This document shows, one piece after another, positions 40,370-48,702 of a DNA stretch of 64,000 nucleotides. Position 1 is the stretch's first letter, and each line of letters opens with the position of its first letter. The translations under genes were made by a program, and so were the position numbers. Origin of the DNA: an uncultured Clostridia bacterium (GTDB lineage Bacteria > Bacillota > Clostridia > Peptostreptococcales > Anaerovoracaceae); contig CAKQWJ010000008.1 of the NCBI GenBank assembly GCA_934278925.1, positions 1 to 64,000 on the forward strand, read 5' to 3'. Under the pieces are notes generated by a model. The model was not told the DNA's origin, made no database searches, and worked only from the letters and a program-made list of their open reading frames with translations.

Positions 40370-42436
40370 ATGCCAAGAGAATTTTCTTTGGAGAAAACAA
40401 GAAACGTTGGTATCATGGCTCATATCGATGCCGGTAAGACCACAACAACAGAACGTATTCTGTTTTACACAGGAAAAACGCACAAGATCGGTGAAACACA
40501 CGATGGTGCAGCTACCATGGACTACATGGCCCAGGAGCAGGAACGTGGTATTACCATCACCTCTGCGGCTACTACCGCTCAGTGGAAAGACACTCGTATC
40601 AATATTATCGACACCCCGGGACACGTGGACTTTACCGTTGAGGTAGAGAGATCTCTTCGTGTACTGGACGGTGCGGTAATGGTACTCAGTGCGAAAGAGG
40701 GTGTAGAGCCTCAGTCAGAAACAGTTTGGAGACAGGCTGAGAAGTATAACGTACCGAGAATGATCTTCGTAAACAAGATGGACGTTCTGGGTGCGGATTT
40801 CTTCCACGTTCTCGACACAATTCATGATAGATTAAGAGCGAATGCCGTTCCGGTTCAGATGCCAATCGGTGCAGAGAACCAGTTCGTAGGTATCATCGAC
40901 CTGATCACCATGAAGGCAGAGGTATATGACAAAGACGTTCTTGGAACTGAATTTGATATCGTAGATATTCCGGAAGACATGCTGGAAGAGGCTCAGGTAT
41001 GGCACGATAAGCTGGTTGAGTCTGTTGCAGAGTGCGACGAGGAACTCATGATGAAGTATCTTGAGGGTGAAGAAATCACCATCGACGAGATCAAGAGCAC
41101 AATCCGTAAAGAGACACTGAAGGGCGAGATGTTCCCGATGTTCTGCGGATCCGCATACAAGAACAAGGGTGTTCAGATGATGCTGGACGGTATCGTAGAC
41201 TACATGCCATCCCCACTGGACATTCCGGCTATCAAGGGTATTGACCCGGATACCGGAGAAGAGGATGAAAGACACTCCAGCGATAAGGCTCCGTTTGCCG
41301 CACTTGCATTCAAGATTGTTGCTGACCCGTTTGTAGGTAAGCTGGCATTCTTCCGTGTATATTCCGGAACTCTGAAGGCAGGTTCCTACGTATACAACGC
41401 AACCAAGGGCAAGAAGGAGAGAATCGGCCGTATCATGCAGATGCATGCGAACCACAGACAGGAAATCGAGATGGTATACTCCGGTGACCTGGCTGCCGCT
41501 GTTGGTCTGAAGCAGACCACCACCGGTGACACTCTGTGCGATGAGGATCATCCGATTATTCTGGAATCCATGGAATTCCCGGATCCGGTAATCGAGATCG
41601 CAATTGAGCCGAAGACCAAGGCAGGTCAGGAAAAGATGGGTATCGCTCTGGCAAAGCTGGCAGAAGAAGACCCAACCTTCAAGACCTACACCAACGCCGA
41701 TACCGGTCAGACCATCATCGCCGGCATGGGTGAGCTTCACCTGGAAATCATCGTCGACAGACTGCTGAGAGAGTTCAAGGTAGAAGCAAACGTTGGTAAG
41801 CCTCAGGTATCCTACAAGGAGACCATCACCAAGGAAGTGGACGAGGATTACAAGCACAAGAAACAGACCGGTGGTTCCGGACAGTACGGACACGTTCGTT
41901 TCAAGATGTATCCGAGAGAAGCCGGTTCCGGATTCGAATTCAAGAACTCCATCGTGGGTGGTGCGATTCCGAAGGAATACATTCCGAAGATCGAGGAAGG
42001 ATTCGTCAGCGCAATGGAAACCGGTCCGGTTGCAGGCTATCAGATGGTAGACATCGGTATCGAGCTGTATGACGGTTCTTACCACGAAGTCGACTCTTCT
42101 GAGATGGCCTTCAAGATTGCAGCAACCATGGGATTCAAGGATGCCTGCAAGAAGGCAGCCCCGGTTCTTCTGGAGCCGATCTTCAAGGTTGAGGTAACCG
42201 TTCCGGAGAACAACATGGGTGACATCATCGGTGATATCAGTTCCAGAAGAGGAAGAATCGAAGGATCTGACATCAGAGGCGGTGCCGCAATCGTACGTGG
42301 ATTCGTTCCGCTGTCCGAGATGTTCGGTTACGCTACCGACCTGCGTTCCAAGACACAGGGAAGAGGTACCTATGTAATGCAGTTCGACCATTTCGACAAG
42401 CTCCCGGAGAGCCTGCTGGAAAAGGTAACGAAGTAG
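40370..42436 (+). CDS. fusA: Elongation factor G
   Basis: A 688-residue translocase GTPase. G1 AHIDAGKTTTTER, switch 1 RGITITSAATT, G3 DTPGHVDFT and G4 NKMD, then domains II-V, ending FGYATDLRSKTQGRGTYVMQFDHF. AGGAG precedes the ATG; normal position between rpsG and tuf. Confidence 0.98.
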   Translation: MPREFSLEKTRNVGIMAHIDAGKTTTTERILFYTGKTHKIGETHDGAATMDYMAQEQERGITITSAATTAQWKDTRINIIDTPGHVDFTVEVERSLRVLDGAVMVLSAKEGVEPQSETVWRQAEKYNVPRMIFVNKMDVLGADFFHVLDTIHDRLRANAVPVQMPIGAENQFVGIIDLITMKAEVYDKDVLGTEFDIVDIPEDMLEEAQVWHDKLVESVAECDEELMMKYLEGEEITIDEIKSTIRKETLKGEMFPMFCGSAYKNKGVQMMLDGIVDYMPSPLDIPAIKGIDPDTGEEDERHSSDKAPFAALAFKIVADPFVGKLAFFRVYSGTLKAGSYVYNATKGKKERIGRIMQMHANHRQEIEMVYSGDLAAAVGLKQTTTGDTLCDEDHPIILESMEFPDPVIEIAIEPKTKAGQEKMGIALAKLAEEDPTFKTYTNADTGQTIIAGMGELHLEIIVDRLLREFKVEANVGKPQVSYKETITKEVDEDYKHKKQTGGSGQYGHVRFKMYPREAGSGFEFKNSIVGGAIPKEYIPKIEEGFVSAMETGPVAGYQMVDIGIELYDGSYHEVDSSEMAFKIAATMGFKDACKKAAPVLLEPIFKVEVTVPENNMGDIIGDISSRRGRIEGSDIRGGAAIVRGFVPLSEMFGYATDLRSKTQGRGTYVMQFDHFDKLPESLLEKVTK

Positions 42437-42474
42437 TATAAAAAAATTATTTTTACCATATTAGGAGGAAAGAT

Positions 42475-43668
42475 ATGGCTAAGCAGAAATATGAGAGAAC
42501 CAAACCGCATATTAATATCGGTACAATCGGCCACGTTGACCACGGTAAGACCACTCTGACTGCAGCAATCACTAAGACACTGCACGCAAGATACGGTCTG
42601 GGTGCTGACGTAGCATTCGACGAAATCGATAAGGCGCCGGAAGAAAAGGCTAGAGGAATCACGATCTCTTCCGCACACGTAGAGTACGAGACTCCGAACA
42701 GACACTACGCTCACGTAGACTGCCCGGGACACGCCGACTACGTAAAGAACATGATCACCGGAGCTGCTCAGATGGATGGTGCTATCCTGGTAGTAGCTGC
42801 AACCGATGGTCCGATGCCTCAGACCAGAGAGCACATCCTGCTCTCCAGACAGGTAGGCGTACCTTACATCATCGTATTCCTGAACAAGTGCGATATGGTT
42901 GATGACGAGGAGCTGCTCGACCTGGTTGAGATGGAAGTAAGAGAACTTTTGGACGAGTATGAATTCCCTGGCGACGACACACCGATCGTAAGAGGATCCG
43001 CTTTGAAGGCTCTGGAAGATCCAAGCAGCGAGTGGGGAGACAAGATCTGCGAGCTGATGGAAGCAGTAGACAGCTACATTCCGGAACCACAGAGAGCAAA
43101 CGACCAGCCGTTCATCATGCCGGTTGAGGACGTATTCTCCATCACCGGTCGTGGTACCGTAGCTACCGGAAGAGTAGAGAGAGGTATGCTGAAGGTTGGC
43201 GATGAAGTAGAAATCGTTGGTCTGAGCGAAGAGCGCAGAAAGGTTGTTGTAACCGGAGTTGAGATGTTCAAGAAGACTCTGGACGAGGCTGAAACCGGAG
43301 ACAACATCGGAGCTCTGCTGAGAGGTGTTCAGAGAGACGAGATCGAAAGAGGTCAGGTACTGGCTAAGCCGGGTACAATTCACCCGCACACCAAGTTCAA
43401 GGGCCAGGTATACGTACTGAAGAAGGAAGAGGGTGGTAGACACACTCCGTTCTTCAACGGATACAGACCGCAGTTCTATTTCAGAACAACTGACGTAACC
43501 GGAGATCTGCAGCTGCCGGAAGGCACTGAGATGTGCATGCCTGGAGATAACGTAGTAATGGATATCTCCCTGATCACTCCGATTGCTATCGAAGAAGGAC
43601 TGAGATTCGCTATCAGAGAAGGCGGCAGAACCGTAGGTTCCGGCGTTGTAACTGAGATCATCGAGTAA
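42475..43668 (+). CDS. tuf: Elongation factor Tu
   Basis: A 397-residue GTPase delivering aminoacyl-tRNA. GHVDHGKTTLT, RGITISSAHVEYET, DCPGHADYVKNMITGAAQMDGAILVVAATDGPMPQTREHILL (split by strands) and NKCDMV are intact, as are domains 2 and 3 (GTVATGRVERG, FRTTDVTG). Last gene of the str operon here: a terminator follows, and rpsJ is 14 kb away. Confidence 0.98.
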   Translation: MAKQKYERTKPHINIGTIGHVDHGKTTLTAAITKTLHARYGLGADVAFDEIDKAPEEKARGITISSAHVEYETPNRHYAHVDCPGHADYVKNMITGAAQMDGAILVVAATDGPMPQTREHILLSRQVGVPYIIVFLNKCDMVDDEELLDLVEMEVRELLDEYEFPGDDTPIVRGSALKALEDPSSEWGDKICELMEAVDSYIPEPQRANDQPFIMPVEDVFSITGRGTVATGRVERGMLKVGDEVEIVGLSEERRKVVVTGVEMFKKTLDEAETGDNIGALLRGVQRDEIERGQVLAKPGTIHPHTKFKGQVYVLKKEEGGRHTPFFNGYRPQFYFRTTDVTGDLQLPEGTEMCMPGDNVVMDISLITPIAIEEGLRFAIREGGRTVGSGVVTEIIE

Positions 43669-43696
43669 TTTCAGATACCGCTTAATAAAGCTATAG

Positions 43697-43724
43697 AAAG
43701 GATGCCCATTGCGGCATCCTTTTT
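43697..43724 (+). terminator. Terminator of the str operon
   Basis: AAAGGATGCC, six bases, GGCATCCTTT and further T. It closes the str operon before the inserted segment. Confidence 0.92.
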
Positions 43725-43807
43725 GTGTTGGGAATTCTCACGAAAACACCCCGAACCGTTCGGAAAACATGATATAATGAATTCATCTTTTTATCAGGAG
43801 AATTACC

Positions 43808-45496
43808 ATGAATATTCAATTCAGTTTGGGAAAAAATATCCCATATACAGCCATCGAAATATCCGATGAGATTACGGCGGAAGAATTGGCGGAACGCTAT
43901 CGGGAGGAGACGCCGTGGCCGGTGGTGGCGGCCATCATCAACCACGAAGTGAAGCCGCTGACCACGCCGATTCATGAAAACGATACCGTGCAGCTGCTGG
44001 ACATTCGGAACAAGCAGGCCTACCTGATTTTTCAGAACAGCTTGATTCTGCTGTTCATCTGTTCGGTGCGGCAGATTCTGGGAAACGTGCACGTGGAGGT
44101 GATGACTTCCCTGAATGACGGGCTGTTTCTTCAGGTGATGCGTCACGGAGAGGACGGCGAGTTTCAGGTGGTGGACATGTCGGAAGATGATGTGGCTCGA
44201 ACTTATTTTTATATGAAAAAAATGGTGCAGGAGAATCATCCCATTGAGGCGAAGATGTTTCGGCGAAAAGAAGCCATGGAGATTCTGAAGGAGACCGGCC
44301 TGACGGAGAAGTATCGGAGTCTGCAGCGGGTGAAGGTGGATGAGACGGTGCGGATCTATACGCTGGAGGGATACAGCGACTTTTTCTATAATTACATGGT
44401 GCCTTCCACCGGGTACGTGTCCAAATTTGAACTGATGAAATATCGGGAGGGGCTTTTGCTGCGGCATCCGTCGGCGCAGAATCCGGGAGTGATTCCGGAT
44501 TACGTGGATGAATATCGGGTGTACAATGCCCTGAAGGAGCAGCGGCAGTGGAATCATCTGCTGGGAGTGCAGTATCAGGCGGATATCAACGATCGGATTG
44601 AGTCCGGGGAGTATCGGACGCTGATTAAATTGAGCGAGGCGCTGCACGACAAGAAAATTGTGGAGATTGCGGATCGGATTTCCAAGGAGGAAAAGAAGGT
44701 GGTGCTGATTCTGGGGCCATCCTCTTCCGGAAAGACCACATTTGCCCATCGGCTGATCATTCAACTGATGGTGAACGGCATGAAGCCGCTGTACATCGGA
44801 ACGGACGATTATTTTGTGGAGCGGGAGGACACGCCGCTGGATGCGGATGGGCAGAAAAACTACGAGAATATCGATGCCCTGGATCTGCCCCTGTTCAATC
44901 GTCAGATGAAGGAGCTTCTGGAGGGGCAGGAAGTGGGCATGCCGGTGTTTAACTTCAAGACGGGGCATAAGGAGTTCGGAAAACGGAAGACTCGGTTGGA
45001 TCGGAACGGGGTGATTGTCATCGAGGGAATTCATGCATTTAATCACCTGCTGACTAGGCAGCTGCCGGAGGAGTCCAAATTCCGGATTTATATCAGCCCG
45101 CTGACCCAGATTAACCTAGATTCCCACAACCGGATTCCGACGACGGACACCCGAGTGATTCGTCGAATTGTCCGGGACAACCGAAACCGGGCCCACACCG
45201 CCGCCATGACCCTGCGGCTCTGGCCGAAGGTGCGGGAGGGAGAGAATAAGAACATCTTCCCGCTGAGCAACGAGGCGGACGTGTTCTTCAATACGGTGCA
45301 CATCTACGAGATGGCGGCGCTGAAGAAGTATGCGGTTCCTCTGCTGAAGGAAGTGCGTCAGGAGGAAGAAGAATATGCGGAGGCCCAGAGGCTTCTGCGG
45401 CTGTTCCGTTACGTGGACAGCTTGGATGATGAGAGCATTATCGCCGGAGACTCCATTCTGAGGGAGTTCATCGGCGGCAGCATTTACACGGATTAG
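43808..45496 (+). CDS. Uridine kinase-like protein with TGS and threonyl-tRNA-synthetase editing-like domains
   Basis: A 562-residue cytosolic protein. Residues 1-66 resemble a TGS domain (IHENDTVQLLDI), and about 70-240 the second additional domain seen beside TGS in threonyl-tRNA synthetase. From about 295 a P-loop uridine kinase/phosphoribulokinase domain follows, with Walker A GPSSSGKT (303-310), DDYFVERED and EGIHAFN. The family is widespread in Clostridia and labelled nucleoside kinase; the true substrate is not known to me, and the TGS part suggests RNA or nucleotide sensing. A TATAAT at 43773-43778 and AGGAG before the ATG suggest its own weak promoter. mtaB follows after 13 nt. Confidence 0.85.
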   Translation: MNIQFSLGKNIPYTAIEISDEITAEELAERYREETPWPVVAAIINHEVKPLTTPIHENDTVQLLDIRNKQAYLIFQNSLILLFICSVRQILGNVHVEVMTSLNDGLFLQVMRHGEDGEFQVVDMSEDDVARTYFYMKKMVQENHPIEAKMFRRKEAMEILKETGLTEKYRSLQRVKVDETVRIYTLEGYSDFFYNYMVPSTGYVSKFELMKYREGLLLRHPSAQNPGVIPDYVDEYRVYNALKEQRQWNHLLGVQYQADINDRIESGEYRTLIKLSEALHDKKIVEIADRISKEEKKVVLILGPSSSGKTTFAHRLIIQLMVNGMKPLYIGTDDYFVEREDTPLDADGQKNYENIDALDLPLFNRQMKELLEGQEVGMPVFNFKTGHKEFGKRKTRLDRNGVIVIEGIHAFNHLLTRQLPEESKFRIYISPLTQINLDSHNRIPTTDTRVIRRIVRDNRNRAHTAAMTLRLWPKVREGENKNIFPLSNEADVFFNTVHIYEMAALKKYAVPLLKEVRQEEEEYAEAQRLLRLFRYVDSLDDESIIAGDSILREFIGGSIYTD

Positions 45497-45509
45497 ATGG
45501 AGTAACAGA

Positions 45510-46883
45510 ATGATAAAGATCGCATTCCATACCCTTGGGTGCAAAGTAAATCAATACGAGAGCGAAGCCCTGATGGAGGCTTTTGCAAAAAGAGGGGCGG
45601 AGATTGTCCCGGAGACCGAGATTGCGGACGTGTATCTGGTGAATACCTGTTCGGTCACCAGCATCGCGGATCGGAAATCCCGGCAGTTTATCCGCCGCAT
45701 GAAGAAAAAGAATCCCCACGCCCTGATGGTGGTTACCGGATGCTATGCCCAGGTTTCCTCGGAGGAACTGGAGGCCATGCCGGACGTGGATCTGATTATG
45801 GGCAACAACCTGAAATCCGAAATTCCGGACCGGGTCTGTGAGCTGCTTCAGGCGCGGGAGAACAGCGAAGAGGATGCACCACGGAAGCGAAAGGAAGTAC
45901 TGGCGTACCGCGACCTTCGGGGATACGAGGATATGGGCATCGTCACCGCCAGCGAGTCGGAGATGAGCCGGGCATATATCAAGATTCAAGAGGGGTGCAA
46001 CCGTTTCTGCTCCTACTGCCTGATTCCGTATGCCCGTGGCGTGGTTCGGAGCCGTCCCCTGGAGGAAGTGCTGGAGGAGGCCAGAATGCTCCTGGACAAG
46101 GGGTTCCGGGAACTGGTGCTCACGGGCATCAACACCGCCCTGTATGGAACGGAACCGGAGTTCGATTTCCAAAGAGAGCCGGGGGAGGAAGGCCTGAATG
46201 GGCTGGAAGCGGTGATTCGGCGCCTGGATGCCGTGGAGGGGGATTTCCGGATTCGCCTCAGTTCTCTGGAGCCGACGGTGGTGGACATCGAACACATCGA
46301 ACGCATCGTGCAGTACGATAAGCTGTGCCATCACTTACACCTGTCCCTTCAGAGCGGAAGCGACGCCATCCTGGAATCCATGAACCGCCACTACGACCGG
46401 GAGGATTATTTCAAAATTGTACGGTCGCTGCGGGATTTCGATCCTTATTTTGGCATCACCACGGACATCATCGTGGGATTTCCGGGAGAAACCGAGGCGG
46501 ACTTCGAGGACACTTTGGATGCGGTTCGCAAAAGCAATTTCGGCAAGGTCCACGCCTTCCGCTATTCCGCTCGGAAGGGCACCAAGGCGGCGGGCTTCAA
46601 GGACATGATTTCCGGACGTGTGAAGAGCCGGCGGGCCGGCGCTCTGGAACAGCAGGCGGATGAGATATCCAAAGAGTTCTTCCGTCGGAACCTGAACCGG
46701 GAAGACCGAGTGCTGGTGGAGCGCCACGAGGACGGCATGGCCACCGGATACACCGGAAACTACATTAAAGTCTATATTCCGGATGAAGAGGAAACCCTGG
46801 ATGCCGGCGGTTTCGTATCCGTCCGGCTGATAGAGCTATACGAGGACGGCTGTCTGGCTGAGATAACCGGGAAAAGGAGGTAA
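45510..46883 (+). CDS. mtaB: tRNA t6A37 methylthiotransferase
   Basis: A radical SAM methylthiotransferase converting t6A to ms2t6A at position 37 of ANN-decoding tRNAs. Of 457 residues, the N-terminal UPF0004 domain has three cluster cysteines (TLGCKVNQYE, NTCSVT, TGCYAQ); the radical SAM core has CNRFCSYC (CxxxCxxC) and LSLQSGSDAIL; the C-terminal TRAM domain covers about 385-455. The KVNQYES motif separates MtaB from MiaB and RimO. The HIT protein follows after three bases. Confidence 0.93.
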   Translation: MIKIAFHTLGCKVNQYESEALMEAFAKRGAEIVPETEIADVYLVNTCSVTSIADRKSRQFIRRMKKKNPHALMVVTGCYAQVSSEELEAMPDVDLIMGNNLKSEIPDRVCELLQARENSEEDAPRKRKEVLAYRDLRGYEDMGIVTASESEMSRAYIKIQEGCNRFCSYCLIPYARGVVRSRPLEEVLEEARMLLDKGFRELVLTGINTALYGTEPEFDFQREPGEEGLNGLEAVIRRLDAVEGDFRIRLSSLEPTVVDIEHIERIVQYDKLCHHLHLSLQSGSDAILESMNRHYDREDYFKIVRSLRDFDPYFGITTDIIVGFPGETEADFEDTLDAVRKSNFGKVHAFRYSARKGTKAAGFKDMISGRVKSRRAGALEQQADEISKEFFRRNLNREDRVLVERHEDGMATGYTGNYIKVYIPDEEETLDAGGFVSVRLIELYEDGCLAEITGKRR

Positions 46884-46886
46884 ATC

Positions 46887-47228
46887 ATGAGTGACTGCAT
46901 TTTCTGTTCACTGGCGAACGGCGAGATCCCAACCGATATGGTCTATGAAGACGACCGCATCGCGTGCTTCCGGGATGCAGATCCGCAGGCTCCGGTTCAC
47001 GTGCTGATGGTTCCGAAGGAACACATCGCATCTCTGGACGAGTTGGATGAGAGCTATCGGGATCTGATGGGCTACATGATGGTGAAGATTCACGAAATCG
47101 CCGCTGCAGAAGGTCTGGAGAACGGGTACCGTGTGGTAATCAACACGGGGGAAGACGGTCAGCAGACGGTAAAACATCTGCACATCCATCTTCTGGGCAA
47201 AAGAAAAATGACCTGGCCACCGGGCTAA
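46887..47228 (+). CDS. hinT: HIT-family nucleotide hydrolase (HinT-like)
   Basis: A 113-residue histidine-triad protein: DCIFCSLANGEIPTDMVYEDD at the N-terminus and the catalytic HLHIHLLG triad near the C-terminus. HinT proteins hydrolyse purine phosphoramidates and aminoacyl-adenylates. The ending MTWPPG is typical. AAAGGAGG precedes the ATG. Last gene of the mtaB transcript; a terminator follows. Confidence 0.93.
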   Translation: MSDCIFCSLANGEIPTDMVYEDDRIACFRDADPQAPVHVLMVPKEHIASLDELDESYRDLMGYMMVKIHEIAAAEGLENGYRVVINTGEDGQQTVKHLHIHLLGKRKMTWPPG

Positions 47229-47233
47229 ACCGG

Positions 47234-47276
47234 ATCGGGGCAGCCGAAAGACGGCTTGCCCCGATATTGATTTTTT
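47234..47276 (+). terminator. Terminator after hinT, overlapping the rpoN promoter
   Basis: ATCGGGGCAGCCG pairs with CGGCTTGCCCCGAT (one bulge) over loop AAAGA, followed by a T-rich tail that includes the -35 box of rpoN. Confidence 0.9.
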
Positions 47277-47296
47277 GCGCCTTGCAAATGTATAAT
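47267..47296 (+). promoter_or_regulatory. rpoN promoter
   Basis: TTGATT (47267-47272), 18 nt, TATAAT (47291-47296). The first ATG is only six bases beyond the -10 box, at about the expected transcription start. Confidence 0.75.
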
Positions 47297-47302
47297 GAGA
47301 CC

Positions 47303-48700
47303 ATGAATGGAATGAAAAACGATGTACAACTGAATCAACGGCAAGAACTGAAGCTGAGTCCGGAAATGCTGCAATCCATCCGCATTCTTCAGATGAATAC
47401 GGCGGAGCTGACGGAATTGATTTCTCAGGAGGCTTTAAAAAATCCGGTATTGGAGGAGAATACCGCGAAGGGCGATGGAATTTCTTCGGAAGAGCTGGAG
47501 ACGCGCATCGAAAAAGAGGATTTAGATCGCTGGGATGAGTACGACCGATTTGAAAATGCGGGAAACCGATCGGAGAATTCGGGATGCGGAGATTACGAAA
47601 AGTTCGTTCGGCAGGAGGAAACCCTGCAGGAGCATTTGCTGCAGCAATTGGGGTCTTATAAGTTGACCCTGAGCATTTTGCGTGCCTGCGAATACTTGAT
47701 CGGAAACCTGGACGGAAACGGGTATCTTTTTTTACGCGAAGAGGAATTCTCAGCAGATACGGGAAGAAGTGTTTCGGAGATGAGACAGGCGCTGAAGGTG
47801 ATTCAAGGAATGGATCCGGTGGGCGTGGGGGCCCGGAGCTTGCAGGAATGCCTGCAGCTGCAGCTGGAAGAGATGAATTTGTGGACCGACCGGATGGAGC
47901 AGTTGGTGACAGAAATGTTGGAAGATATTGCGGCGAATCGAATCGGGAAGATTGCGTCTGCCATGGGAGTGAAGAAGGCGGAAGCGCAAGAGATGGTGAA
48001 CGTAATCCGCAAATTGGAGCCGAAACCGGGGTGCCATTTTTCGGATGACCGAGGGACGCCTTTTGTGGTGCCGGACGTGATTGCAGAGCGAATGGGAACG
48101 GAAATTCAGGTGCGGCTTAACGGAAAGGATATGCCAACCTTGCATTACAGTGCATACTACAGAAATCTTTACCGGGATGGAAGTGCGCCGGTGGAGGTTC
48201 AGAAGTATTTGTCGGAACAGTTTGCATCGGCGGAATCATTGATGCAGAATATACGACAGCGGAACCGGACTCTGCTGAAAGTATCGGAAGCGATTGTGGC
48301 ACATCAAGAGCAATTCTTCGAACGCGGCGTACGGATGCTTCGACCGCTGACGATGGCAGAGCTGGCGGAAGAATTGGATTTGCACGAGTCCACCGTGAGC
48401 CGTGCGGTGGCCGGAAAGTACATGCAGTGCGAAGATTGCATATTTCCGCTGAAGCATTTCTTTGGCAGCGGAGTGATATTCCGGGGGAGCGACGAAAAGG
48501 ATGCACTGTCGGAAGTATCCGGAGCGACGATTCGCCAAATGATGCGAGAGTGGATTCGGGAAGAGGACCCGGCACATCCCCTGAGCGATCAGAAGCTTGC
48601 GGATCGTCTGCATGACCGAGGAATTGAAATTTCTCGACGCACGGTAGCAAAATATAGGGAGAATGACGGCATTGAGGCCGCATCGAGAAGGAGAAGATAG
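47303..48700 (+). CDS. rpoN: RNA polymerase sigma-54 factor
   Basis: A 465-residue (462 if started at the ATG at 47312) sigma factor for -24/-12 promoters, which needs AAA+ activators. Region I is the glutamine/leucine-rich activator-binding part (NQRQELKLSPEMLQSIRILQMNTAEL), followed by an acidic linker, the core-binding domain (RQALKVIQGMDPVGVGARSLQECL), the -12-binding helix-turn-helix (LAEELDLHESTVSRAVAGKYMQCE) and the C-terminal RpoN box ISRRTVAKYRE, which reads the -24 element. No Shine-Dalgarno sequence precedes either ATG, so the mRNA may be leaderless. The activator gene follows two bases later, and its probable target promoter lies just downstream. Confidence 0.96.
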   Translation: MNGMKNDVQLNQRQELKLSPEMLQSIRILQMNTAELTELISQEALKNPVLEENTAKGDGISSEELETRIEKEDLDRWDEYDRFENAGNRSENSGCGDYEKFVRQEETLQEHLLQQLGSYKLTLSILRACEYLIGNLDGNGYLFLREEEFSADTGRSVSEMRQALKVIQGMDPVGVGARSLQECLQLQLEEMNLWTDRMEQLVTEMLEDIAANRIGKIASAMGVKKAEAQEMVNVIRKLEPKPGCHFSDDRGTPFVVPDVIAERMGTEIQVRLNGKDMPTLHYSAYYRNLYRDGSAPVEVQKYLSEQFASAESLMQNIRQRNRTLLKVSEAIVAHQEQFFERGVRMLRPLTMAELAEELDLHESTVSRAVAGKYMQCEDCIFPLKHFFGSGVIFRGSDEKDALSEVSGATIRQMMREWIREEDPAHPLSDQKLADRLHDRGIEISRRTVAKYRENDGIEAASRRRR

Positions 48701-48702
48701 CA

